DNA of 60,513 nt from positions 1-60,513 of the IMG/VR virus record IMGVR_UViG_3300041973_000006; one strand, 5' to 3'. Source of the DNA: a virus. The notes under the pieces are model-generated. The model was not told where the DNA came from and did no database searches. It was given only the letters and a program-made list of their open reading frames with translations. Positions 7,015 to 14,696 of this stretch are shown here, in pieces; the stretch's first letter is position 1; each line of letters starts with the position of its first letter. The position numbers and the translations under genes are program-made.

Positions 7015-7649
7015 TGATGGGAGTCAAATGCTTCTTGATCGTCCCGTCTGACATGGTCGAGCGCAGGCTACGGCGCTACACGTCCGGTGATGGTAATCCC
7101 TGCCCGCGCGTTCCCGGCCAGTACAGTTATCACGACGCGTCAGCGGCCATCGACAGAATCGAATCGTCCTTCCGAGGCCTCGACGGAGAGGTCGCCTCGT
7201 CTTCGGTTGAGGCATGGGACCGGACCGACGAGCGCTGGCCTAAAGCATGCCGCTGCAATTACGTCTTCGTGGAGGATGACGAGTGGCAATACAGCCCTGA
7301 GCGGCTATGGCGACGCGAAGACACGGGCGAGTTGCTTCTGCTGCGCGATGCGCCGCCGGGTGCGATGTACGACGCTTACTGGTACCACGCCATGCCCGAG
7401 TACTGCGGGCTCGATGGCCGGGCGCTCATTGTGAAGCTCCCAAACGGTGTGCCCTGGCACATCGACGGCTGCGCGAACAACTGCACCGACCAGGCCGACT
7501 TCCATCGCGGCGGCCACAAGTGCTGGGTTCGGCACGGCGAGCCGCCCCTTATCACCGTCGACAAGGCGGGAAAGACCTGCGGCGCCGGAGCCGGCTCTAT
7601 CCTCAGCGGCAATTACCACGGATTTCTTCGGCAGGGAGTCTTTACCTGA
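7014..7649 (+). CDS. Conserved phage protein (DUF, unknown)
   Basis: The ATG at 7014 overlaps the endolysin stop (GTGATGATG) behind GGAGG; the next ATG (7017) is an alternative. The 211-residue product contains WHIDGCANNCTDQADFHRGG, HKCWVRHGEPPLITVDKAG and CGAGAGSI, a set I recognise from many phage genomes as a conserved protein without assigned activity. Cys and His spacing could bind a metal. It sits among lysis genes. Confidence 0.65.
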   Translation: MMGVKCFLIVPSDMVERRLRRYTSGDGNPCPRVPGQYSYHDASAAIDRIESSFRGLDGEVASSSVEAWDRTDERWPKACRCNYVFVEDDEWQYSPERLWRREDTGELLLLRDAPPGAMYDAYWYHAMPEYCGLDGRALIVKLPNGVPWHIDGCANNCTDQADFHRGGHKCWVRHGEPPLITVDKAGKTCGAGAGSILSGNYHGFLRQGVFT

Positions 7650-8140
7650 TGAACCCCTACGTCCTGAATCCCTGGCGCGCCTTCCTCGGCCTGTCGCCTG
7701 TTTGGAAGCTGGTCGCGGCCCTTTTCCTGCTCATGTGCCTGACGGGCCTCTGGGGCTGGTATCACACCGCCAGCTACAACCGCGACCGCGCCGAGTTCGA
7801 GCGCCAGCGTGAGGAGTTCCGGCTGCGTGACGCAGAGCGCGCCTCGGAGCGTGACCAACTGATCGGGCGGGCGCTCGAAGCGGAAAGACAGCTTCCGCCG
7901 CTGCTCAAGGCCAACGAGGAGCTGCGTAGCTCGCTCGCGGAGTTCGGCGCGCGGGGCCGCGCGGCAGTCGCCGAACAGGAGGAGGCGAAGAGGACTTATG
8001 AGGCTGAACTGGCTGAAATCGCCCGTACTTCTGACAACTGTGCTCTGTGCCGCAGGCTTTGCGCAGAGCGCGCAAACGACCCCAACCCCAGATACCGGTG
8101 CGCCTCGGACAAATGCGACGTCTTCTGCGCCAGCCGCTGA
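7649..8140 (+). CDS. Rz-like inner-membrane spanin candidate
   Basis: The ATG overlaps the previous stop (TGATG). The 163-residue product has one N-terminal membrane helix (VAALFLLMCLTGLWGWY, about residues 21-37) and then a long charged coiled coil (residues 45-130), the layout of an i-spanin. The last 45 residues are Cys-rich (NCALCRRLCAER, CASDKCDVFC) and overlap the start of the next gene by 143 bases in another frame, as in Rz/Rz1 pairs. Role in disrupting the outer membrane at lysis is inferred. Confidence 0.6.
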   Translation: MNPYVLNPWRAFLGLSPVWKLVAALFLLMCLTGLWGWYHTASYNRDRAEFERQREEFRLRDAERASERDQLIGRALEAERQLPPLLKANEELRSSLAEFGARGRAAVAEQEEAKRTYEAELAEIARTSDNCALCRRLCAERANDPNPRYRCASDKCDVFCASR

Positions 8141-8504
8141 CGACCTGCGCGCGCAGGCCGAGATGTACGCGGAAGTCAGGATGCTCCGGGCTGTCAACGC
8201 CGCGCTTGGGCGCGAGATAGAGGCCCTGAAGGGCGAGAACGCCGCGCTGAAGAAGCTCGACGAGCGCAGTGAGCAGATCATCGCGCTCGCGCAGACGGCC
8301 ATTACCGCGCGATCTGGCGCTAACCAGATAGACGACCTCCGTGTGAAGGATTGTCAGCAGCAGCTTGCGCGCGCCGACCAGATGATCGCCCGGCAGGATG
8401 CTGAGATACACAGGCTTCGCAACCCCGGATTCTTCCGCGAGATGTTCAGCCCCGACACGCTCTGGAAATTCGGCGCCGGCTTCGCCGTGGGTCGTGCACG
8501 CTAA
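7998..8504 (+). CDS. Exported coiled-coil protein, spanin partner candidate
   Basis: The 168-residue product starts inside the Rz-like gene in a different frame. It has a signal peptide (LLTTVLCAAGFAQSAQ), a Thr/Ala/Pro-rich stretch and a coiled coil (about 50-140), ending MFSPDTLWKFGAGFAVGRAR. No clear lipobox is present, so it is not a typical Rz1 lipoprotein. The overlap and topology argue for a lysis role. Confidence 0.5.
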   Translation: MRLNWLKSPVLLTTVLCAAGFAQSAQTTPTPDTGAPRTNATSSAPAADDLRAQAEMYAEVRMLRAVNAALGREIEALKGENAALKKLDERSEQIIALAQTAITARSGANQIDDLRVKDCQQQLARADQMIARQDAEIHRLRNPGFFREMFSPDTLWKFGAGFAVGRAR

Positions 8505-8561
8505 TTACTTCGTAACCGGCTTTATCGCTTCGACCCTGACAGTCTGAAAGGAGTACGTGCC

Positions 8562-8921
8562 TTGAGACGAATCTTTGTAACGACCCTCGCCGTGATCAGC
8601 CTGATTGCGGCAACGGTCCCCATGAGTTACCTGTCGCCGCCGGCCGAGGCCGAGCAGGCCGCTTACGCGCAAACCTTCGACGACACCTCCATCGAACAGC
8701 CCGGCACGCCCGCCGCCAGCGACGCCTACGAGATCGACGAGCAGGCGCGCCCGCTCGCGCAGGCGGCCCGTCACGTCCCCGACGTCTTCAGTCACTTGAA
8801 CTTTTACAGGAATATGCAGCCGGACGAACGCGCGGCCCCGGACAAGGGGAACGGCAGCAACACGGCGGGCGCCTACAACTACGTTGCCGGCAAGAGGCCG
8901 GCACACCCCCTGCGCTGTTGA
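8562..8921 (+). CDS. Secreted protein of unknown function
   Basis: A TTG start (8562) lies 8 bases after AAAGGAG. The 119-residue product begins with a signal peptide (MRRIFVTTLAVISLIAATV, cleavage likely after PAEA or AYA) and is then polar and disordered, with an acidic middle. No domain recognised. The next 150 bases hold only a short inverted repeat (GGTGGTG...CACCATC near 8980-8998). Confidence 0.5.
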   Translation: MRRIFVTTLAVISLIAATVPMSYLSPPAEAEQAAYAQTFDDTSIEQPGTPAASDAYEIDEQARPLAQAARHVPDVFSHLNFYRNMQPDERAAPDKGNGSNTAGAYNYVAGKRPAHPLRC

Positions 8922-9072
8922 CAGTTGCCGGTCTGAATTGAAGGTTTTCGAAGTCGAAAGACTTGGGGGACGGGACCGGGTGGTGCGGCTAACACCATCC
9001 GGCCCCTAAACCGAGAGGCGCACCCGTCCAAGAAGCGCGCCCCGCGGTCTGCGGTGACACTACCATTTAGCC

Positions 9073-9336
9073 ATGAAAATAACACGCCGAGTGTGGCTCG
9101 CAACCGCCCTCGCCGCTCTGCTAGTCGAAAGGAGAAACCCCTTGAGAGAGCACCCCCAGACCAACAGCACCGAGCCCGTCGAAGAGGCCGAACCCCGGGA
9201 CGAAATCCCCGGCGCGGAGCCACCCCCGACGTATGACGAAACGTCGACGGAGGGAGTCTCCGGCGCGGAGCCTCCGCCGACCAGCCAGGAGATGCCCGAC
9301 ACGGGTCGAGGCATCGTCGTCGAAGGACCTCTGTAA
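9073..9336 (+). CDS. Short exported Pro/Glu-rich protein
   Basis: Residues 1-18 (MKITRRVWLATALAALLV) look like a signal sequence; a second possible start is a TTG at 9142 behind AAAGGAG. The rest is acidic and disordered and contains a tandem motif, IPGAEPPPTYDET then VSGAEPPPTSQE. Function unknown. Confidence 0.45.
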   Translation: MKITRRVWLATALAALLVERRNPLREHPQTNSTEPVEEAEPRDEIPGAEPPPTYDETSTEGVSGAEPPPTSQEMPDTGRGIVVEGPL

Positions 9337-9341
9337 AAGAG

Positions 9342-9863
9342 ATGGTCGCGCGCTCACTACCACTGGCGCATGTCAAGACTCGTGCGGTCGAGGTCGGGGC
9401 CGTGTCGCCCGAAGTACGGCTGACCTGGCTCTACGGCCGGCTCCGTTACACGGACGCCGCGCCCCGGCCGACGCGCCTGCGAGAGAGGGTTTGGCGCTGG
9501 GCGGCGCAGTTCTGGTATGGCTGGCTTCACCAGCCGCGCGTCTCGACCGACTCTCAGCCCGTGCTGCCTGACTTCCGGGGTTCTTACAGCAGCCGTGCCG
9601 AAGCCCGAAGCTACTGTCGCGACGGGAATTGTTTCGTTCTTGCCATTCAGTTCGGCGCCCCACCTCTTGGCGACGACATCACGCGCAGCCCGACCTTCTG
9701 CCGGCCCCTGCACCCCGACTACCGTAAACAGGACTTGCAGGACGCTCTCATCTACACGCAGGACCTGGAGGAGCAACTGGTCGAGGCCGCACGGGTCAAC
9801 GAGGAAATTCTGAGGGAAGCGCATAGGGTCATCGAGCAGGCGCGGCGCGATCTCAGCGCATGA
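9342..9863 (+). CDS. Unknown protein with C-terminal coiled coil
   Basis: The 173-residue product has an Arg/Trp-rich N-terminal half (WRWAAQFWYGWLHQPRV), a possible extracellular or periplasmic stretch with two Cys (YCRDGNCFVLAI) and a C-terminal coiled coil (QDLEEQLVEAARVNEEILRE). The start is preceded by only a weak AAAAGAG. Not recognised. Confidence 0.5.
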   Translation: MVARSLPLAHVKTRAVEVGAVSPEVRLTWLYGRLRYTDAAPRPTRLRERVWRWAAQFWYGWLHQPRVSTDSQPVLPDFRGSYSSRAEARSYCRDGNCFVLAIQFGAPPLGDDITRSPTFCRPLHPDYRKQDLQDALIYTQDLEEQLVEAARVNEEILREAHRVIEQARRDLSA

Positions 9864-9864
9864 A

Positions 9865-10260
9865 ATGGCGGACTCTAACTCAACCGAAATCCTCACGCGC
9901 TGGGTCGTCGGCCTCGTCCTCACGTTGCTTGGCGGAGGCGGCCTACTGGGCTGGGCGAAATTTTACCGTGAGGGTAAACGGCAGGCGGCCGATATCCACC
10001 TCGCGGGTGCGCAGGCAGAGGTCCAGCTCGCCACCGCCGAGAAAACCCGGGCGGAAGGTCAGAAGCTCCTGCTCGACGGATTGCTCGCCGCGGCGCAGGC
10101 GTTAGCGAGCGACGTAGCGCGGCTGAGAGCCGACCGTGAGGCATTGCTGATTGAGAATGAGGAATTGAAGCGTCGTGCCGAGCGGGCCGAAGCCGCCGAG
10201 AAGCTGCTTGAACAGCAGAACAAAGATCTTGCAGCCAGACTGCAAGTAAAGGGGAAGTGA
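9865..10260 (+). CDS. Membrane-anchored coiled-coil protein
   Basis: The ATG overlaps the end of the previous gene. The 131-residue product has one N-terminal membrane helix (VVGLVLTLLGGGGLLGWAKF, residues 14-33) and then a long Ala/Glu/Lys coiled coil. The topology is that of an i-spanin or of a phage membrane stress protein; a similar architecture recurs at 10788. Confidence 0.55.
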   Translation: MADSNSTEILTRWVVGLVLTLLGGGGLLGWAKFYREGKRQAADIHLAGAQAEVQLATAEKTRAEGQKLLLDGLLAAAQALASDVARLRADREALLIENEELKRRAERAEAAEKLLEQQNKDLAARLQVKGK

Positions 10261-10781
10261 TGGACCACGGTTTATTCGACATCCCGGCGCGGGCGGTCTG
10301 CTGGCAATACAACTGGTGGCTGCTCGTCCCCTTTATGCTTGGCAATCTCTTCACGGCCACCGCCTACTTTCACATCCCGTGGAGCCTGTTTCGGATAGTT
10401 CGCGGCCGGCCAGGTAAGTGGCTCTCAGCCGACGTAGGACTCGCCGCCGCTTTCATCGCGCTGTGCGGAGGCGGGCACTTCATCGGCGGCGCCCTGCTCG
10501 TCTTCTGGGGCCTCTACCCGTTCGCGGTGACATGGGATTTCCTGACGGGCGTCGTCTCCTGGGTGTTCGCCATCCGGCTGCGGCGCAAGCTCGCACACAT
10601 CATCACGGCCCCGGACGTGCAGGATATCGTAAAACTTCGGGATTTCTGGGAGGAGAGGCGTGCGGAACTGGCGGCGCACCCACTGACTGAGCGCCCGACG
10701 GATTTCCAGGTGCGGCACCAGATCGACCTGACTATTAACCTCCTCGACCGTGCCATGGTGCAGGCGGGCGTGACTACGTGA
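10260..10781 (+). CDS. Multi-spanning membrane protein, holin-like candidate
   Basis: Started at ATG 10260 (GTG at 10257 also possible); it overlaps the previous stop. The 173-residue product has three to four hydrophobic segments (WWLLVPFMLGNLFTATAYF, LAAAFIALCGG, GGALLVFWGLYPFAVTW, LTGVVSWVFAI) followed by a soluble helical tail. A holin or exclusion protein is possible from its place among lysis genes, but no holin family is recognised. Confidence 0.5.
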   Translation: MDHGLFDIPARAVCWQYNWWLLVPFMLGNLFTATAYFHIPWSLFRIVRGRPGKWLSADVGLAAAFIALCGGGHFIGGALLVFWGLYPFAVTWDFLTGVVSWVFAIRLRRKLAHIITAPDVQDIVKLRDFWEERRAELAAHPLTERPTDFQVRHQIDLTINLLDRAMVQAGVTT

Positions 10782-10787
10782 AGCCGT

Positions 10788-11213
10788 TTGGAATACGTGG
10801 ACCTCATTCTGACGAGGGTCGTCCCCGTGCTCAGCGCGCTCGGCCTTGGGCTGGGCTGGTTCTTTGAGCGACGCAAGCGTCGGGCTGAAGCCAGGAAAGT
10901 CGAGGCGGATGCCAGTCACCGCGAAGCGGAGACGCGCAATCTCGACGTCGAGCAGGAGATCAAGCGGGACGATGCTACGGTGTCACACGTAGACAAGCTG
11001 CTCGACAAGGCCGAGCGGGTTTCAGAACGGCTGCTGGCGGTCCACGCCGAACTGATGGGATGCCGGGTTGAGGTGACAAAACGCGATCTCAGGATCATGG
11101 AGCTGGAGGCCGACGCCAACCACATGAAGGTCGCAATGCAACTGGTTCGTGACGAGAACACCGCGCAGGAAGAGATGATTGCGCAATACCGGGAAAAGTA
11201 TGGGAGCCTCTAA
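10788..11213 (+). CDS. Membrane-anchored coiled-coil protein
   Basis: A TTG start gives a 141-residue product with one membrane helix (LTRVVPVLSALGLGLGWFFE, residues 8-27), a basic stop-transfer stretch and a coiled coil to the end. It resembles the protein at 9865 in plan though not closely in sequence. The receiver-domain gene starts inside its 3' end. Confidence 0.5.
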   Translation: MEYVDLILTRVVPVLSALGLGLGWFFERRKRRAEARKVEADASHREAETRNLDVEQEIKRDDATVSHVDKLLDKAERVSERLLAVHAELMGCRVEVTKRDLRIMELEADANHMKVAMQLVRDENTAQEEMIAQYREKYGSL

Positions 11214-11619
11214 AGCAACAGCCCCGATCGTGATCGTGGCCGACGATTACGACGACATCCGCAGAAGCCTGCGCCTGCTGCTCGAAGCGGAAGGGTTCGA
11301 GGTGCACGAGGCCCGTGACGGCAGAGAGGCTGTCGCTACGTTCACGCGGCTCCTCAGTGAAGGCGTCCACGTGGACGCTGCCATCCTCGACCACATGATG
11401 CCCCACCTGAAGGGTGACGTGGCCGCGGTCATGATGCGCGAACATGCCGAAAAAGCAGGCATCGCTCCGCCGAGGATTCTGCCGCTGACCGGCTCGAAGG
11501 ATGGCGATCTGGTGGCGAGGTGGCAGGCAGCCGGCGTCCATCAGATGTTCATCAAGCCGGGCTTCGAGGAGTTGTTGAACTGCATCAAGGGGCGACCGTT
11601 GGTCGCTGCCCGAAGGTGA
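11200..11619 (+). CDS. Stand-alone response-regulator receiver domain
   Basis: The 139-residue product is a complete CheY-like receiver and nothing else. Asp15/Asp16 form the acidic pocket (VIVADDYDD), Asp64 is the phospho-acceptor (AILDHMMP), Thr97 (LPLTGS) and Lys119 (FIKPG) are the conserved switch residues. It overlaps the preceding membrane protein gene by 14 bases. All catalytic residues are kept, so it could accept phosphate from a host histidine kinase and thus divert or sense a host signal. Rare in phages. Confidence 0.85.
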   Translation: MGASKATAPIVIVADDYDDIRRSLRLLLEAEGFEVHEARDGREAVATFTRLLSEGVHVDAAILDHMMPHLKGDVAAVMMREHAEKAGIAPPRILPLTGSKDGDLVARWQAAGVHQMFIKPGFEELLNCIKGRPLVAARR

Positions 11620-11629
11620 GGGGCACCGG

Positions 11630-11746
11630 ATGGAAGGCTGCTCCTGCACGTCGGCCGTCGTCATTACCGTCCCCGTCACGCTGGGGACGGTTTTTCTGAT
11701 TGCGGTTTTAGCCGGCCTGGGTCGCCGACGCCGGGGTAAGGAATGA
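11630..11746 (+). CDS. Tiny membrane protein
   Basis: A 38-residue frame starts at ATG 11630 and ends in a TGA that overlaps the next start (ATGA). It begins MEGCSCTSAVVITVPV, has one hydrophobic helix (VVITVPVTLGTVFLIAVLAG) and a basic end (GRRRRGKE), the usual topology of a phage membrane microprotein. Function unknown. Confidence 0.5.
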   Translation: MEGCSCTSAVVITVPVTLGTVFLIAVLAGLGRRRRGKE

Positions 11747-12363
11747 ACCGGCCGTTTCCTCCAGAGCAGCTCCTCGACGAATTGGAGGCCGAGTTCGTGC
11801 CGGCTCCCGATGTGCTGGAGTGGGCGCTTGAGGCTTTCGTTGAGCCGGGAGGACCTTTCTATGACGAAGGGCACGAGCACCTGCTCGATGCGCAGCTGGG
11901 CTTTCTCTGGACCAGCGCGGCCAACTCCAGGCGCGGCGTCAGCGTCGCCGGCGATGCCTCGATGCCCCAGAGCGTCGCCCGGCGCCTCGGCGGATGGGAA
12001 AAGGAGATGTACCTGTGGAACCTGCGACGCTGGTTCGGTACCGACAGGCTCGACTTCCTGATCCGCCTCTCGGCCCCTATCTCGGCCGAGTACTCGGACC
12101 TATCTTTCTGTGCGCTGGTGAAGCATGAACTTTGTCACTGCGCGCAGGCCCTGAAGGACGGTCGGTTGTGGTTTAAGAAAGATGGCAGCCGCGTCTTTAC
12201 TCTGGTGGGACATGACGTCGAGCAGCACATCGCGGTTGTTCGTGACTTCGGCCCGGTCGGCCGCAACGTCAAAAGCTTCGTCGAGGCCGCGACCTCTCCC
12301 CCACGGTTCGGGGAAGCCGACGTCGAGATTGCCTGTGGTAACTGTCTCAGGCTCGCCGCATGA
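11743..12363 (+). CDS. Putative phage metallopeptidase
   Basis: The 206-residue product has a zinc-protease signature: His128-Glu129-x-x-His132 in ALVKHELCHCAQ, and a downstream VGHDVEQHIAVVR whose His or Glu could be the third ligand. This agrees with the putative phage metallopeptidase family found next to packaging genes. It overlaps the preceding microprotein gene by 4 bases and directly precedes the terminase genes. Substrate unknown. Confidence 0.7.
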   Translation: MNRPFPPEQLLDELEAEFVPAPDVLEWALEAFVEPGGPFYDEGHEHLLDAQLGFLWTSAANSRRGVSVAGDASMPQSVARRLGGWEKEMYLWNLRRWFGTDRLDFLIRLSAPISAEYSDLSFCALVKHELCHCAQALKDGRLWFKKDGSRVFTLVGHDVEQHIAVVRDFGPVGRNVKSFVEAATSPPRFGEADVEIACGNCLRLAA

Positions 12364-12371
12364 GTGGCGTG

Positions 12372-12389
12372 ACCTATAACGTTATAGGT
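12372..12389. promoter_or_regulatory. AACGTT palindrome, site 3 (perfect 18-mer)
   Basis: ACCTATAACGTTATAGGT is a perfect 18-bp palindrome filling the gap between the metallopeptidase stop and the terminase small subunit start (GTG 12395), where it also covers the place of the ribosome binding site. Confidence 0.8.
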
Positions 12390-12394
12390 GCTAT

Positions 12395-12973
12395 GTGGCT
12401 GACGAGAAGACCCGGAACGGGGAACAGAAAAAGCCTCTCAGACTCACGGAGAAGCAGAAGCGCTTCGTCGTCGAGATGCTGGCCTGCCACGAGCCGCCGC
12501 TGGAGGTTGTGAAAGCTCTCAAGCTCGAATTCAAGCTGGACGTCACCCGGCAGGCAGTCGAGCGTTACGACCCAACCACCGCGGCCGGGCAGGAGTTGAG
12601 CGAGAAGCTGAAGGATTACTTCTGGGAGGTGCGTCAGAAGTGGGATGAGCAGGCCGAACAGGACCTGATCGGCAATATCAAGCACCGCCTCGGCGTCTAC
12701 CGGTCGATCCTGAGGCGTGCCGTCAACCGGGGTGATGATCGCCTCGCTCTCGAAGTGATGAAACAGACCGCTCAGGATAAGGGCGGCGCATTCACTAATC
12801 GGAGAGTGTTAGACGGTAAGGTGGAATTATCTACCGAGGAGCAGAAGCGTGAGTTGGCGGCAGCCATGCTGAAGAAGTTAGTGGCGGAGGGGAAGAGTAA
12901 AGTCGAGGCGCGGACCGAACTGATTAGGATGGGCGTAGATGAGCGGCACCTCCCAACCCTACAAGATAGTTGA
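12395..12973 (+). CDS. Terminase small subunit-like (DUF2280)
   Basis: The 192-residue product (GTG start) matches DUF2280: RLTEKQKRFVVEMLACHEPP, QAVERYDPTTAAGQELSEKL and a final GGAFTNRR. These proteins lie upstream of GpA-type large terminases and are thought to recognise phage DNA. The N-terminal third contains a helix-turn-helix-like unit. The gene overlaps the large subunit by 35 bases. Confidence 0.8.
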   Translation: MADEKTRNGEQKKPLRLTEKQKRFVVEMLACHEPPLEVVKALKLEFKLDVTRQAVERYDPTTAAGQELSEKLKDYFWEVRQKWDEQAEQDLIGNIKHRLGVYRSILRRAVNRGDDRLALEVMKQTAQDKGGAFTNRRVLDGKVELSTEEQKRELAAAMLKKLVAEGKSKVEARTELIRMGVDERHLPTLQDS

Positions 12974-14696
12974 GCGCGAACTCTTCGAGTACTTCGCACT
13001 CGGCGACGAAGGCTTCGCTCTGCCCGAGGACTTCAATACGCCTATTTGCGATTTGCCGCCTCTTGCCTGGGCCGAAGCTCACCGCCGGCTCGAAGGCCGC
13101 CAGTTCTCTCTCGACTATATACCCGAGCTTAACGAAGGCTACGAGCCGCTAAAGGACATCTACAACGATACACATCCCTTCATCGTCATCATGAAGCCTG
13201 CGCAGGTCGGTGTCTCGGAGCTGGCCATCTGCCGGGCTCTGCACGCGCTCGACGTCGGCGCACGCTTCTATAACACCCAGAGCGATGGTCTAAACGTCGG
13301 TTATCTCTTTCCAACGCAGGACGCGCTGCTCGACTTCACCAAAGAGCGCTTCGATGGTATCAAGGGCGAGACCGACTATCTGGGGGCGCTCTTCACGGAT
13401 GTGGACAACGCCAGGCTGAAGAAGGCCAGAAACAGCTACCTCTACCTGCGCGGGGCGTGGTCCACGAAGGCCGTGAAGTCTTTCAAGGCCGATCTCCTCA
13501 TCCTCGATGAGCGCGACGAGATGCTCTCGTCTGCCGTCGCGCTTGCCGAGAAGCGCCTGCGGCACAGTCGTATCAAGATGCAGTTTCGGCTCTCAACCCC
13601 GACGAAGCCGGGTAAGGGCATCCATGCCGATTATTTAAGGTCGGACCAGCGCGTCTGGGAGGTGAATTGCTCCGCCTGCGGTGAGTGGAACGAGCTCAAC
13701 TTCTTCCGGGACGTTAAATGCGACGGCGCCGATTACGAAGACTGGAAGCTCTGGGAGCCGGAGCGAGTCCACACGGCGGAGGTCGCCGTATGCTGTCCGT
13801 CATGCCACCACCCGCTCTGTGATGCCGACAGGTTCGGCCCCGGCCGGTGGGTGGCGCGCCAGCCGGAAGTCACCGCCATCCGCGGCTACCACGTCCCGGC
13901 ACTCTCCTTCCCGCGGGTCGACATCCGAAAGCTCTGCGTCACCGCTATCAGCGATGAGCCCCAACAGGTCCTCGAATTCTTCCGCTCGGACCTCGGCGTC
14001 CCGTACGAGCAGGAGGGGAGCAGCATCACCGAGACCATGCTCAAAAAGCTGAGCTCGGACCTACCCGGCGGCCGCCTACCCGAAGGCGTCAAGTGGCGCA
14101 AGGTCACGATGGGCGTGGACGTGGGCAAGCGCTTCCATTTCCGTATCTCAGGGACAGGTCCTGATAACAGGCGCTACGTTCTGAAGATGGGATGGGTCAG
14201 GGGCTGGGATGAACTCGACGCACTGATGGAAGAGTTCGGTGTGCGCCACTGCGTCATCGACAAGGACCCGGAGCTTTCGGCCTGTGAGGCGTGGGCGACA
14301 AAGCACAAGGGCAAGGTGACGCGCGCCCACTATCCGACCGGCGCGAACGCGTTAAAGGGTGTCCTCTTTGCCCCAGAGGCGGAGAAGATCGAAGGGCTCG
14401 TTCAGATCAACCGTACGATGGCGATGGATACCGTTTACAGCATTGTCGCGACGGGTAAAGAGGTCTGGCCGACGCAGATACACAATGATCCTGAAGTGAT
14501 TTCGCACATGACGGCGCCGACGCGCGTCATCGTCGAGAATGATGAAGGGCAGCCGCGCGCAACGTGGGTTCACACCAAGCGCGACGATTTATTTCACGCC
14601 TGCGTCTACGACCATATTGCGCTGGCCACTCTACCGAAGAAGCTGCCGGGAGTCGCTCTGGGCTTAGGTAGCGCAAGAGGATGGGGCTTCGACTGA
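12939..14696 (+). CDS. Terminase large subunit, GpA type
   Basis: The 585-residue protein powers DNA packaging and cuts the concatemer. The ATPase has a Walker-A-like KPAQVGVSE (residues 86-94) and Walker B LLILDERDE (186-194). A zinc finger follows (NCSACGEWNEL and CCPSCHHPL, about 247-290), as is usual for the GpA family. The C-terminal nuclease domain starts with TMGVDVGKRFHFRI and has CVIDKDPE. GpA enzymes are typical of lambda-like cos packaging, but the end type here is unknown. Confidence 0.9.
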   Translation: MSGTSQPYKIVERELFEYFALGDEGFALPEDFNTPICDLPPLAWAEAHRRLEGRQFSLDYIPELNEGYEPLKDIYNDTHPFIVIMKPAQVGVSELAICRALHALDVGARFYNTQSDGLNVGYLFPTQDALLDFTKERFDGIKGETDYLGALFTDVDNARLKKARNSYLYLRGAWSTKAVKSFKADLLILDERDEMLSSAVALAEKRLRHSRIKMQFRLSTPTKPGKGIHADYLRSDQRVWEVNCSACGEWNELNFFRDVKCDGADYEDWKLWEPERVHTAEVAVCCPSCHHPLCDADRFGPGRWVARQPEVTAIRGYHVPALSFPRVDIRKLCVTAISDEPQQVLEFFRSDLGVPYEQEGSSITETMLKKLSSDLPGGRLPEGVKWRKVTMGVDVGKRFHFRISGTGPDNRRYVLKMGWVRGWDELDALMEEFGVRHCVIDKDPELSACEAWATKHKGKVTRAHYPTGANALKGVLFAPEAEKIEGLVQINRTMAMDTVYSIVATGKEVWPTQIHNDPEVISHMTAPTRVIVENDEGQPRATWVHTKRDDLFHACVYDHIALATLPKKLPGVALGLGSARGWGFD

